A stretch of DNA of 64,000 nucleotides from Alphaproteobacteria bacterium (GTDB lineage: Bacteria > Pseudomonadota > Alphaproteobacteria > JAUHZC01): positions 62,001-126,000 of the forward strand of contig JAUHZC010000001.1 in NCBI GenBank assembly GCA_030425805.1, given 5' to 3'. The first letter of the stretch is position 1. Every line of letters begins with the position of its first letter. The translations under genes and the position numbers were made by a program. Below, in pieces: positions 43,949-51,956 of the stretch. The notes under the pieces were generated by a model that did not search any database, had not been told where the DNA came from, and worked only from the letters and a program-made list of their open reading frames with translations.

Positions 43949-45547
43949 ATGAGTCCCTTCGAGAGCCGCGCTCCAAAAACCACAAAAGTTGCCGCAGAAC
44001 GCCAAAAACATAATCAAGGCTTGGCACAAAAACTCCGAGATAATATTGAGAGTGTGCGTGAGGGTGGTTCAGCAGAGTCTCGTAAGAAACACGAAAAGCG
44101 AGGAAAACTCCTTGTTCGGCAGCGCATTGGGCACCTTATTGATAAGGGGTCAAACTTTCTTGAGGTCGGAGCTCTTGCGGGGCACCAGATGTATCACACG
44201 CCGATTCCTTCTGCAGGATTAGTAACAGGGATTGGCTGGATTCATGGCCGTCCCACAATGATTATTGCGAATGATGCAACAGTTAAAGGCGGCACCTACT
44301 TTCCCATAACGGTTAAGAAACACCTCCGAGCCTTAGAGATTGCTCAGAAATGCCATCTGGATTGTGTCTATCTTGTGGATTCAGGTGGGGCTTATTTGCC
44401 GCTTCAGGATGAAGTCTTTCCAGATCGAGATCATTTTGGGCGGATTTTTTATCAGCAGGCCCAGCTCTCAGCTCAGGGCTGTGCCCAAGTTGCTGTCGTG
44501 ATGGGATCTTGCACAGCAGGGGGAGCTTACGTTCCTGCGATGGCAGATATGTCGATCATTGTCGAGAATCAGGGGACGATTTTCTTAGGAGGTCCTCCTC
44601 TCGTCAAAGCAGCAACGGGAGAAACTGTGACCGCTGAAGCCTTGGGGGGATCAAAGGTTCACGGCTACACTTCAGGTCTTGCTGATGCTGTGGCAAAGGA
44701 TGATCTTGATGCTCTTGAGATTACGCGATCTTGGCTCAAACCTCGTCGGAATCCACACACCTTCATCCCTCTCCCACATGATATGCCTGGAATTAAAGAA
44801 CCAAAGCAGAAACCAGAGGATATTTACCGCTATATTCCACAAACTCTGCGAGAGCCCATGGATCTTAAGGAAATTTTGGCCCGGATCGTGGACGGGAGTG
44901 AATGGACACCTTTCAAGCCAACCTATGGCACGACCCTCTTCTGTGGTTGGGCAAAAATTTGGGGGCTCGATATTGGCATTATCGCTAACGAAGGAATTCT
45001 TTTTGGGGAATCCGCTCAAAAAGGTACACACTTTATTCAACTATGCCAGAAGAGAGGGATTCCCCTTCTCTTCCTCCAAAACATCACGGGCTTTATGGTT
45101 GGTAAGCGGGTAGAAGCCCAGGGTATTGCAAAAGAGGGAGCCAAGATGGTCAATGCTGTAGCATGTGCCACGGTGCCTAAAGTCACCCTGATTATTGGCG
45201 GAAGTTATGGCGCAGGAAACTATGCCATGTGCGGGCGTGCCTATAGCCCTGATTTTCTCTGGACTTGGCCCAATAGCCGCATCGGCGTCATGGGCGGTGC
45301 ACAAGCAGCTGATGTTTTGAAGGAAGTTCAAAAAAGTTCAGAAGTAAAAGCGATCAAAGCTCAGTTTGATAAACAGTCTGACCCCTACTATGCCACAGCC
45401 CGCCTTTGGGATGATGGTATTATTGATCCTGCCATGACCCGTAAGGTCTTAGGTCTTAGCTTTCATATTACAGTTCAGGGACAATCCGAAAAGCAAAAGG
45501 TTGAGGGTCAACTTCTTCAGGCTCAGTATGGGACATTTCGGATGTAG
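43949..45547 (+). CDS. mccB: Acyl-CoA carboxylase beta subunit, methylcrotonyl-CoA type
   Basis: A carboxyltransferase of the biotin-dependent acyl-CoA carboxylases. [64 protein letters not shown] and [11 protein letters not shown] follow the methylcrotonyl-CoA carboxylase (leucine breakdown) type more closely than propionyl-CoA carboxylase, and the end YGTFRM is as in that family. The biotin-carrying alpha subunit is not in the window. The segment [15 protein letters not shown] departs from the usual HCRTSGVTDH. Its last 80 bases overlap the opposite gene 45468-45869. Confidence 0.9.
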   Translation: MSPFESRAPKTTKVAAERQKHNQGLAQKLRDNIESVREGGSAESRKKHEKRGKLLVRQRIGHLIDKGSNFLEVGALAGHQMYHTPIPSAGLVTGIGWIHGRPTMIIANDATVKGGTYFPITVKKHLRALEIAQKCHLDCVYLVDSGGAYLPLQDEVFPDRDHFGRIFYQQAQLSAQGCAQVAVVMGSCTAGGAYVPAMADMSIIVENQGTIFLGGPPLVKAATGETVTAEALGGSKVHGYTSGLADAVAKDDLDALEITRSWLKPRRNPHTFIPLPHDMPGIKEPKQKPEDIYRYIPQTLREPMDLKEILARIVDGSEWTPFKPTYGTTLFCGWAKIWGLDIGIIANEGILFGESAQKGTHFIQLCQKRGIPLLFLQNITGFMVGKRVEAQGIAKEGAKMVNAVACATVPKVTLIIGGSYGAGNYAMCGRAYSPDFLWTWPNSRIGVMGGAQAADVLKEVQKSSEVKAIKAQFDKQSDPYYATARLWDDGIIDPAMTRKVLGLSFHITVQGQSEKQKVEGQLLQAQYGTFRM

Positions 45548-45869
45548 AGCCAAAGGGGTCCATTTCAAAGTACAGAGTCCTCAAGGCGGCCAAAAGGTCA
45601 ATTTCTCTCCAGACATATGCCATTCCTTCCGGTAGTAAAGCGCCTGAAGCATAATTTTCCAAACTTGCATGGGGCACTCCAAGAAGCAGTCCAGTCAGAA
45701 CCTTTTGAGGATCTTGTTTTTCCCACCCCTCTAGGAAAAGATACTCCCCCATGGGAGAAGCCTGTGCTTCGTGTGTCCTCTCAACAAATTCCTCTTGTGT
45801 GAGGGGAGATGCAGCAAAAGAAGGGGAGGCAAACAATAATATCAAAAAAATAAACGCATATTTTTTCAT
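45468..45869 (-). CDS. Exported protein with a tail antisense to mccB (133 aa)
   Basis: Signal peptide [17 protein letters not shown]. Residues 53-107 resemble the C-terminus of the protein at 47468: [19 protein letters not shown] against NPADFIAALFLGVDFEELS, then [18 protein letters not shown] against INLVAALNEICAIHLFG. The paralogue ends six residues later. Here the frame continues for 26 more residues, exactly the part (residue 108 on) that lies antisense within the 3' end of mccB. A lost stop codon and extension into the neighbour explain this. TTGACT and TAATAA lie upstream. Function unknown. Confidence 0.75.
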   Translation of the reverse strand: MKKYAFIFLILLFASPSFAASPLTQEEFVERTHEAQASPMGEYLFLEGWEKQDPQKVLTGLLLGVPHASLENYASGALLPEGMAYVWREIDLLAALRTLYFEMDPFGSTSEMSHTEPEEVDPQPFAFRIVPEL

Positions 45870-45890
45870 AATTCAAAATCCTTTTTTCTT

Positions 45891-45920
45891 TTATTACGAA
45901 AGATAACCTCTATGAGTCAA
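45891..45920 (-). promoter_or_regulatory. Putative promoter of the 45468 gene
   Basis: On the minus strand TTGACT (45915-45920) and TAATAA (45891-45896) are separated by 18 bp, about 20 bases before the ATG at 45869. Confidence 0.4.
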
Positions 45921-46010
45921 CTGGATAATTCATTTTTATTATGTAAAAAAACTCGCTCCATTAACCATAAAAATATTTTTTTTATTCCTGGCTTTGTCTA
46001 TGCTTGAATA

Positions 46011-47471
46011 ATGATCTTGAAATTGCGTTTCATTGTTTTTCTTGTTTTTGCCACTAGTGCATTGCAAACAGTTTATGCGGGTGTAGGCCCTGATGCCCTC
46101 CCTGAGGCTGCGGGTGGTGGAGCTTCTAATATGGCCGTTTCAAGTGGAGGCGGTGGCGGGATAGCAGGAAAAGATATTGCTTCCGCTAAGATTGGATTTT
46201 CTCTTGGAGATGCCCCCACAGTGTTAACCCATAAAGAATGGGCTGTCCTCCAAGATGTTGTTATCAAAACAAGAAAACCCTTAATGCCCCTTCTTGAGAG
46301 CGGATCGTTTGAAACAGTTATTGAAGAGGCTGAAGGAGCTTATGCAAAGGCGACAAGAGAAGACAGAGGTGTATTTTGCGATAGGGAAAGTTGTTCAATA
46401 GCCGCAGTCCTTTTCTTGTACTGCGCATCTTGTCCTGAGGTCCGTCCTGGGCAAAGAAATACCTGTTTAATGAAAGCAGCAGATTGTTTTTCACGTCTTG
46501 AGCAGCCATTTATTTATGCTCTTCTTAGATCCGAAGCTCTCCATGCTCTCCCCCCTCAAATTAGGAAATTGAGGGGAGGAACTCTCTGTACAGATCCCCT
46601 AAGGAGGCTTGCTAAAGCTCATAATGCTTCTCGGGTTTGGAGTCCTTTTGAACCGGTACTATGTGGGCTTACTTTCCCAACAGAAACTAGCCTCATAAAA
46701 GCTTATCTTAGAGCGCAGAGCCAACCAAAAAGCAGGGCTGTTGGGCGCGTGGTTCTCTTAGAGGAAAACCCAAGAGAGGCCGGCCTTTGTCAAGAGTACA
46801 CAGCAACCTGTGTCCATCTTGGAAATGGGCATGTGCTCTTTTCTGCCCACCTCCTTTACGGAGGAGAACCTCGAGGTCCTATTTCATCCATAACGTTTTG
46901 CTACGGTGTAGGAAAATTTAAAGTTGATTGCTTTCTTCCCTATGATCCTGATGCATCTCGCAAGAATCGCGTCTCCTTTCAAGAAGATTTTGTGCTTGCA
47001 TATTCAAGAAGCCTTGAGGAGGGTGCAAAAACTACCCCCGCCCTTCCCCTTCGTTCCTGGGAAAACCCTAAGGATCTTGGGTCTCGATTCACGATGGCTT
47101 GTAATGCAGCAGCCTCTGTCATTGATATTGCAGAACACCGTGTTCCTGCAATGGGAGGTATGCCTCTCCAATACATTACCGAAGTTGATGTTGTAGGCGA
47201 AAAAGCTGGTCTTATTGTAGCAAGTGGACAACGTGCTTTTGCTGGTCCCATTTTTGGACCTGCCCTTCCCGGATTCGGTTGCTCAGGAAGTCCCTTAGTT
47301 GATTCAGCAGGCGCTGCTGTTGGGATTTTTGCCCGTTTTCTCAAATATCCAGAGCCAGAAAAGGTAGACGTGACCCTTGAGTTTTCTCCACTTACGCCGG
47401 CTGTATTGGAATTTTTGAGGACAGATCTCTCAGGTTCAAAATCCTCTGAGTCTACGGTTTTTCTGCCTTAA
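46011..47471 (+). CDS. Exported trypsin-like serine protease (486 aa)
   Basis: Signal peptide of about 23 residues (ending TVYA), then a Gly-rich linker. A helical, Cys-containing region (about 75-240) precedes a chymotrypsin-fold domain: His in GNGHVLFSAHLL (H280), Asp in EDFVLAYS (D326) and Ser in GFGCSGSPLVDSAG (S425), followed by AVGIFARF. The order and spacing fit S1 peptidases, with Cys in place of the usual Asp before the Ser. The triad is complete, so activity is likely outside the cytoplasm. The N-terminal region is unknown. Its stop overlaps the convergent gene 47468-48055 by four bases. A fold prediction would test the call. Confidence 0.78.
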   Translation: MILKLRFIVFLVFATSALQTVYAGVGPDALPEAAGGGASNMAVSSGGGGGIAGKDIASAKIGFSLGDAPTVLTHKEWAVLQDVVIKTRKPLMPLLESGSFETVIEEAEGAYAKATREDRGVFCDRESCSIAAVLFLYCASCPEVRPGQRNTCLMKAADCFSRLEQPFIYALLRSEALHALPPQIRKLRGGTLCTDPLRRLAKAHNASRVWSPFEPVLCGLTFPTETSLIKAYLRAQSQPKSRAVGRVVLLEENPREAGLCQEYTATCVHLGNGHVLFSAHLLYGGEPRGPISSITFCYGVGKFKVDCFLPYDPDASRKNRVSFQEDFVLAYSRSLEEGAKTTPALPLRSWENPKDLGSRFTMACNAAASVIDIAEHRVPAMGGMPLQYITEVDVVGEKAGLIVASGQRAFAGPIFGPALPGFGCSGSPLVDSAGAAVGIFARFLKYPEPEKVDVTLEFSPLTPAVLEFLRTDLSGSKSSESTVFLP

Positions 47472-48055
47472 ACACCGTCCAAAAAGCCAAATAAGTGTAT
47501 TGCACAAATTTCATTAAGAGCAGCCACTAAGTTAATACCTTCATAGGATTGAAGCGACACTGGTAATCCATTTAAATTAACTCTAGAGAGTTCTTCAAAG
47601 TCAACACCGAGAAATAAGGCAGCTATAAAATCAGCTGGGTTTTCATTGATTACAGCCTGTTGAAAAAGCTCTGTCCCCCGTGGGTTATTGAGGGCAGTAG
47701 CAGCCGTCTCTACCAAAACTACTTGGGCCGGTGAAGTTTCTGGAATAGGGCTTGGAACAAATGGGGCTTCTGTATTGAGCGTAACCACCCCATCTATATC
47801 CGCTGTTGCTGTGGCACCAGGTCCTAGAAGCTCCAGATCTAAGGCAAGCCCAAGTCCTGGTTGTAGAGCTGGAGGAATAGAGGCAGGAGCTTCGCCCTCT
47901 GCGGGCTCTACGGCTCCATCAACAGAAACCATGGCCCGTTCTAACGGATCTTCTTCCCTATTTGAAAATACGGAGCCTCCAGGTAGCACATGAGGATCTG
48001 CAAAACTAAAAGTTGAGAAAAATACTGAAAAAACAAAGAAAATAAAATTATTCAT
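47468..48055 (-). CDS. Exported protein sharing a C-terminal domain with the 45468 gene
   Basis: Signal peptide MNNFIFFVFSVFFSTFSFA. A Pro/Ala-rich and probably disordered middle (about 20-125) leads to a helical C-terminal domain (about 138-190) with NPADFIAALFLGVDFEELS, LPVSLQSYEGINLVAALNEICAIHLFG. The same pattern occurs in the 133-residue protein at 45468. The two lie on the same strand on either side of the trypsin-like protease gene. TTGACA is present on the minus strand at 48106-48111. Function unknown; substrates or partners of the protease are possible. Confidence 0.7.
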   Translation of the reverse strand: MNNFIFFVFSVFFSTFSFADPHVLPGGSVFSNREEDPLERAMVSVDGAVEPAEGEAPASIPPALQPGLGLALDLELLGPGATATADIDGVVTLNTEAPFVPSPIPETSPAQVVLVETAATALNNPRGTELFQQAVINENPADFIAALFLGVDFEELSRVNLNGLPVSLQSYEGINLVAALNEICAIHLFGFLDGV

Positions 48056-48137
48056 AAAAACAAAAACAAATTTGGGATTTGATATATAATTATGGAAATT
48101 AATATTGTCAAATATTTTTTATATAAGAAAATTATTT

Positions 48138-49142
48138 TTAATTATTGAATATAAAATTTTCTGTGACAGGAGATGCGTATTCAAATCCCTGGCAGAAGAA
48201 GGTTCCAGAAGCTGCGGAGGCAACAAATCCTAAGCGTGTCTTCTCGTTCATGACTGGATAAGGGATGTGATCAAATTTTTGCTTTGAGATGAGTTGTTCC
48301 CCGTTCTCGCCCAGGATGCGACTGCGTTGATGACTCTCAATAGGGCGCGGTATCCATTGAGTATGCAAAAATTTCCCTTCAAAGTGGTTTGCGCAGGCTG
48401 GGTTGTTGCCCTCACGAATAAAGGCCTCGTCACAAGTTCTTTCAATAACACAGCCCTCTCCTGGGCATGTTCCTGTTAGGGTATAAATTACGGGCAGGCA
48501 TATTGGTGTTCGAGAAAGCATCTCTTTTGCTTCTTTGTATGAGCTCGCATTTTCAAAAACATAGCGCAAAAGGTGGTCTGGGGGCATTTCCTGATTTTTG
48601 AAAAGCGCTTTTCTGTTTTTAACCCAATCTCCCAAGAAGCCCAGCCCATGGCTTTGGATAGGGGCTTGGTTAATTGCTGCAGCAAAACGCCCTGGAGCCA
48701 CAGCTTGCAAAACACCTAAGGCTCCTGGCCATGTAATATTATAATAATGATGTTCTTGCTCATGAGCCACCATAGCAAGGACTCCCATTTTAGGAAAAGG
48801 CCAGTCCAAAAACCGGACAAGTGTTGGAGCTCCTTCCAAGGAAAAGGCCCCTGAAGTACAGGCCCACTCATAACTAAAGTTCAACGCAATAAGTCCGCTA
48901 ACAGGAAAGTACGCACGAAGTTTCTCCAGATCTTGCGTGTACGGAGACTTGTTTTTTGAAAACCAATTGAGTGCTGCACGATCTGCAACGGGAAGCAAAG
49001 GGTAACTTAAAGCCTGAGAAGCAATGCCTTTGATCCCTCGAAACTCCCGGATAAATGATTGCACAACCATACGATCTTCATCGGAGAAAGAAGTCGGGTT
49101 TGCACGTTTCTGGAATCGGAGTTTTGGAAGAGAACAAGACAT
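48138..49142 (-). CDS. Ntn-type linear amide hydrolase, acid ceramidase/C45-like
   Basis: The pattern matches the C45/acid-ceramidase-like branch of Ntn hydrolases, which cleave linear C-N amide bonds of acyl amides after self-cleavage exposes an N-terminal Cys. Cys95 lies in ACTSGAF, followed by VRFLDWPFP (Arg110, Asp113), ITWPGALGVLQAVAPGRFAAAINQAP (with the conserved WPG and Asn158) and IERTCDEAF. About 94 residues precede Cys95, as expected for a zymogen. There is no signal peptide. The substrate is unknown; N-acyl amides or penicillin-like amides are known in the family. Divergent from the antiporter gene. Confidence 0.75.
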   Translation of the reverse strand: MSCSLPKLRFQKRANPTSFSDEDRMVVQSFIREFRGIKGIASQALSYPLLPVADRAALNWFSKNKSPYTQDLEKLRAYFPVSGLIALNFSYEWACTSGAFSLEGAPTLVRFLDWPFPKMGVLAMVAHEQEHHYYNITWPGALGVLQAVAPGRFAAAINQAPIQSHGLGFLGDWVKNRKALFKNQEMPPDHLLRYVFENASSYKEAKEMLSRTPICLPVIYTLTGTCPGEGCVIERTCDEAFIREGNNPACANHFEGKFLHTQWIPRPIESHQRSRILGENGEQLISKQKFDHIPYPVMNEKTRLGFVASAASGTFFCQGFEYASPVTENFIFNN

Positions 49143-49194
49143 CTTTTATTTATAGCTCAAAACCGATATATTTTGTAGAAACATTGGTATTGCA

Positions 49195-50490
49195 ATGAGC
49201 TATTTGCGTTATTTTTCTCCTATTTTTCTCTTCGTTACCCTTTTTGTAGGTGCAGGAATTGTATTTTCTTTACAGGGTATAGAAAATCCCTTTTACCAAC
49301 TCTCTCCTCTGGTGGCCATTTTACCTGCTATTGCCTTGGGATGGGCAGTGGTTCGAGGCTCGGTTCAGGAAAAAATTTCTCTCTTTCTAAATGGATTACG
49401 TCATGAAGACATCATCACCATGTGTCTAATTTTTCTCATGGCTGGAGCTTTTAGCGAAGTCACAAAAGTGATTGGCTCCGTTGAGAGCGTTGTGAATCTC
49501 ACTCTCTCCCTTGTCTCTGCGGACCTTCTTCTTATTGGGCTTTTCTTAACGGCTGCCATTATCTCGACTGCCATTGGAACTTCTACGGGAACAATTGCTG
49601 CTATTGCCCCTATTGGTGTTTCCCTCAGCATGAAAGCTGGCTTCTCTCCAGCTCTGGCGGCAGGAACCGTTTTGGGAGGGGCTATGTTTGGCGATAACCT
49701 TTCGTTGATTTCAGACACAACCATTGCCTCTGTTTCCTCTCAGGAAGCGAGCCTTCCTCAAAAACTAAAACTAAATGCAAAAGTCGCAATGATTGCCTGT
49801 TTTCTGACCTTCCCTCTCTTGTATCTTTTTCAAGGAGAGGTTTCTGGTGTCATTGATAAGGGAGGAGATGCCTCCTTCTGGTTAATGAGTCCATACATTA
49901 TCTTGATTGCCCTGGCTGTGAGCGGGGTTAATGTGCTGATTTCTCTTTTCTTCTCCCTCATCTATGCAGGCGGGGTAGGTCTGATTTTGGCACCTGATTT
50001 TGGAATCTTGACCTTTAGTAAAGGTGTGACAGATGGCTTCTTAGGGATGCACGAAATTACAATTCTCTCTCTTTTTGTAGGGGGGCTTTCCGGTTTTACC
50101 CAAAAAGGGGCTACACAAATGGCGGATCATCTCTCAACCTGGATTGAGGAAACAAAGAAAAGCCCTCGTGTGAGCGAGCTGTTGATTGCTGCTAAGGTGA
50201 GTTTGTTTGATATTTTGCTTGCAAATAACACGATTGCTATCCTTTTTTGTGGAAACATCGTGCGGCAAATGGGAAAACGCTCAGGCCTGCCGCCCCATGT
50301 TCGGGCAACATGGCTTGATATCTTCTCTTGTGTATTTCAGGGATTGATTCCTTACGGCGCGCAAATCTTGCTAGCCAGCAGCATTGCAGGGATCTCTCCC
50401 CTGTCTATTGTGCCCCATGTGTACTATTGCTATATCTTACTTATTGTGAGTATCGGCTATATCTTATGGCCAAGGAGGAACTATGTCTAA
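49195..50490 (+). CDS. NhaC-family Na+/H+ antiporter
   Basis: A 431-residue inner-membrane protein with about eleven hydrophobic segments. The family core is clear: IISTAIGTSTGTIAAIAPIG, then GAMFGDNLSLISDTTIASVSSQ, the intramembrane polar stretch of NhaC/ArsB-like carriers, and AKVSLFDILLANNTIAILF near the end. Members exchange protons for Na+ or move small organic ions, so the exact substrate is not certain. Its 3' end overlaps csaA by eight bases, indicating a two-gene operon. Confidence 0.88.
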   Translation: MSYLRYFSPIFLFVTLFVGAGIVFSLQGIENPFYQLSPLVAILPAIALGWAVVRGSVQEKISLFLNGLRHEDIITMCLIFLMAGAFSEVTKVIGSVESVVNLTLSLVSADLLLIGLFLTAAIISTAIGTSTGTIAAIAPIGVSLSMKAGFSPALAAGTVLGGAMFGDNLSLISDTTIASVSSQEASLPQKLKLNAKVAMIACFLTFPLLYLFQGEVSGVIDKGGDASFWLMSPYIILIALAVSGVNVLISLFFSLIYAGGVGLILAPDFGILTFSKGVTDGFLGMHEITILSLFVGGLSGFTQKGATQMADHLSTWIEETKKSPRVSELLIAAKVSLFDILLANNTIAILFCGNIVRQMGKRSGLPPHVRATWLDIFSCVFQGLIPYGAQILLASSIAGISPLSIVPHVYYCYILLIVSIGYILWPRRNYV

Positions 50491-50836
50491 AGCTAAACAA
50501 CCTGATGTATCTTACGAGACTTTCACTTCTGTAGATTTGCGGTGTGGGACGATTGTGAAGGCAGAGGAGTTTCCAAGGGCCCGCAAGCCAGCTTTTAAGG
50601 TGTGGGTAGATTTTGGAGAAGAGATTGGTGTACTCCAAACTTCTGCTCAAATTACCACGCATTATGATCTTAAGACACTTGTCGGGAAGAAAGTCTTGGG
50701 TTGTGTGAATTTAGGAGAGAAAAACATTGCTGGCTTTCTCTCCCAGTTTTTACTTGTTGGATTCTCAGATGCTAATGGAGATATTCTCCTAGCATCCACG
50801 GACAAGGCAGCACCAAACGGTGAAAAACTGCACTAG
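50483..50836 (+). CDS. csaA: CsaA-like tRNA-binding domain protein
   Basis: A 117-residue OB-fold protein of the tRNA-binding domain family: VDLRCGTIVKAEEFPRARKPAFKVWVDFG, then QTSAQITTHYDL, GKKVLGCVNLGEKNIAGFLSQFLLVGF. It matches CsaA, a dimeric protein reported to have chaperone and export-related activity in Bacillus. Translation is probably coupled to the antiporter gene through the overlap. Confidence 0.9.
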   Translation: MSKAKQPDVSYETFTSVDLRCGTIVKAEEFPRARKPAFKVWVDFGEEIGVLQTSAQITTHYDLKTLVGKKVLGCVNLGEKNIAGFLSQFLLVGFSDANGDILLASTDKAAPNGEKLH

Positions 50837-50843
50837 AGTTTAC

Positions 50844-50868
50844 AGAGGGATTAATTATCCCTCTTTTT
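50844..50868 (+). terminator. Rho-independent terminator after csaA
   Basis: AGAGGGAT-TAATT-ATCCCTCT forms an 8 bp stem with a 5-base loop followed by a T-run, eight bases after the csaA stop. The hfq stop codon (minus strand) lies inside the loop and stem. Confidence 0.8.
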
Positions 50869-51115
50869 CAATATTCTCAAGCTTCTCAGCGTCATAAAGC
50901 TGAACATCTTCTAAAGGCATGATTGTGGAAATCGCATGCTTGTAAACCAACTGCATTTGCTTTTCGCGGCGCAAGAGAATTGCAAAATTATCAAACCACG
51001 TAACAACACCCTGTAGCTTTACGCCATTTACGAGAAAGACCGTCAAAATCGTGCGGGATTTACGCATGTGATTCAGGAACGTGTCTTGTAAATTATTTTT
51101 ATTTTCAATTACCAT
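50855..51115 (-). CDS. hfq: RNA chaperone Hfq
   Basis: The hexameric Sm-like RNA chaperone that pairs small RNAs with mRNAs. [29 protein letters not shown] is the first Sm motif with the family Gln and Asp, and [11 protein letters not shown] holds the YKHA signature of the second. At 86 residues it is the short alphaproteobacterial form with little C-terminal tail. It is alone here, whereas hflX usually follows it. Confidence 0.97.
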   Translation of the reverse strand: MVIENKNNLQDTFLNHMRKSRTILTVFLVNGVKLQGVVTWFDNFAILLRREKQMQLVYKHAISTIMPLEDVQLYDAEKLENIEKEG

Positions 51116-51192
51116 AATAAATCACTTAATTAACTGGATGACATGTAGTGCCCGGTGGCCTAAAAATCAATACTCTTTTGAAAAAAAATTTT

Positions 51193-51900
51193 TTATGAAG
51201 CTATTTTTTTTGAATTTTGACAGAGTTCATCAAGCGTTTTTGAAAGATGTGCACAACAATCAAAATATAAAATATCTATATCAAAGTTTTCTTCTTCTAA
51301 TGTTGGGTGAAGTTTGCCAACCAAAACGGGACGACACCCGGAATTTAAAGCACATTTCACATCAACAGGCGAATCCCCAACAAACCAATATTCAGGTCCT
51401 CCTTTAAATTTGGGATCCCCAGCGGCTAATTGGACAGTAGCTTCATGTGGCTTATCATGGGCAGCATCTGTTGAGCCAACAATTTCATCAAAAACATCTG
51501 ACCAGCCAAAATGCCGAGCTTCTTGACGAAGGTAAGGTCCTTCTTTGTTACTGACAATTGCTTTATATCCAGGATAACGCTTAAGGGTTTCTATTAAAAT
51601 GGGAGCATCTTTTGTTGTCACAAGGTGGTCTACATGAATTCTTCCAAAGCACTCATGGTAAACATCTCTTGCCTCTTCCCAACGATCTTCCCCAAAAATT
51701 TCAGGAAAACAATCATTTAGAGAAACTTGAGGACGGGTATCAAAGTCTTCCCTCGTGATAGTGGGCATGCCCATGGCCGCAAAGGTTAAATTAAGGGCTT
51801 CGAAAATGCCATCTCCACCATGTACAAGCGTATTATCCCAATCAAAGAAAAGACCCCGCGGCAGTGTTAGGTTTTGGGTATCAGGAGAGACAAGTTTCAT
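51193..51900 (-). CDS. HAD-superfamily phosphatase
   Basis: A phosphoglycolate-phosphatase-like HAD enzyme (235 aa). Motif I is FFDWDNTLVHGG, motif II IVSNKEG, motif III Lys in HDKPHEA, motif IV FVGDSPVDVKCA; a helical cap lies between I and II. I start at ATG 51900. An upstream TTG at 51942 is unlikely because a TATAAT (minus strand, 51923-51928) lies between them. The substrate is not known. It lies downstream of sucA on the same strand, where sucB would normally be. Confidence 0.85.
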   Translation of the reverse strand: MKLVSPDTQNLTLPRGLFFDWDNTLVHGGDGIFEALNLTFAAMGMPTITREDFDTRPQVSLNDCFPEIFGEDRWEEARDVYHECFGRIHVDHLVTTKDAPILIETLKRYPGYKAIVSNKEGPYLRQEARHFGWSDVFDEIVGSTDAAHDKPHEATVQLAAGDPKFKGGPEYWFVGDSPVDVKCALNSGCRPVLVGKLHPTLEEENFDIDILYFDCCAHLSKTLDELCQNSKKIAS

Positions 51901-51956
51901 AGCATTCCAATGTTTGCGGCTGATTATAGCACCCTTCGTCAAGAGTGTGTAGGCGT

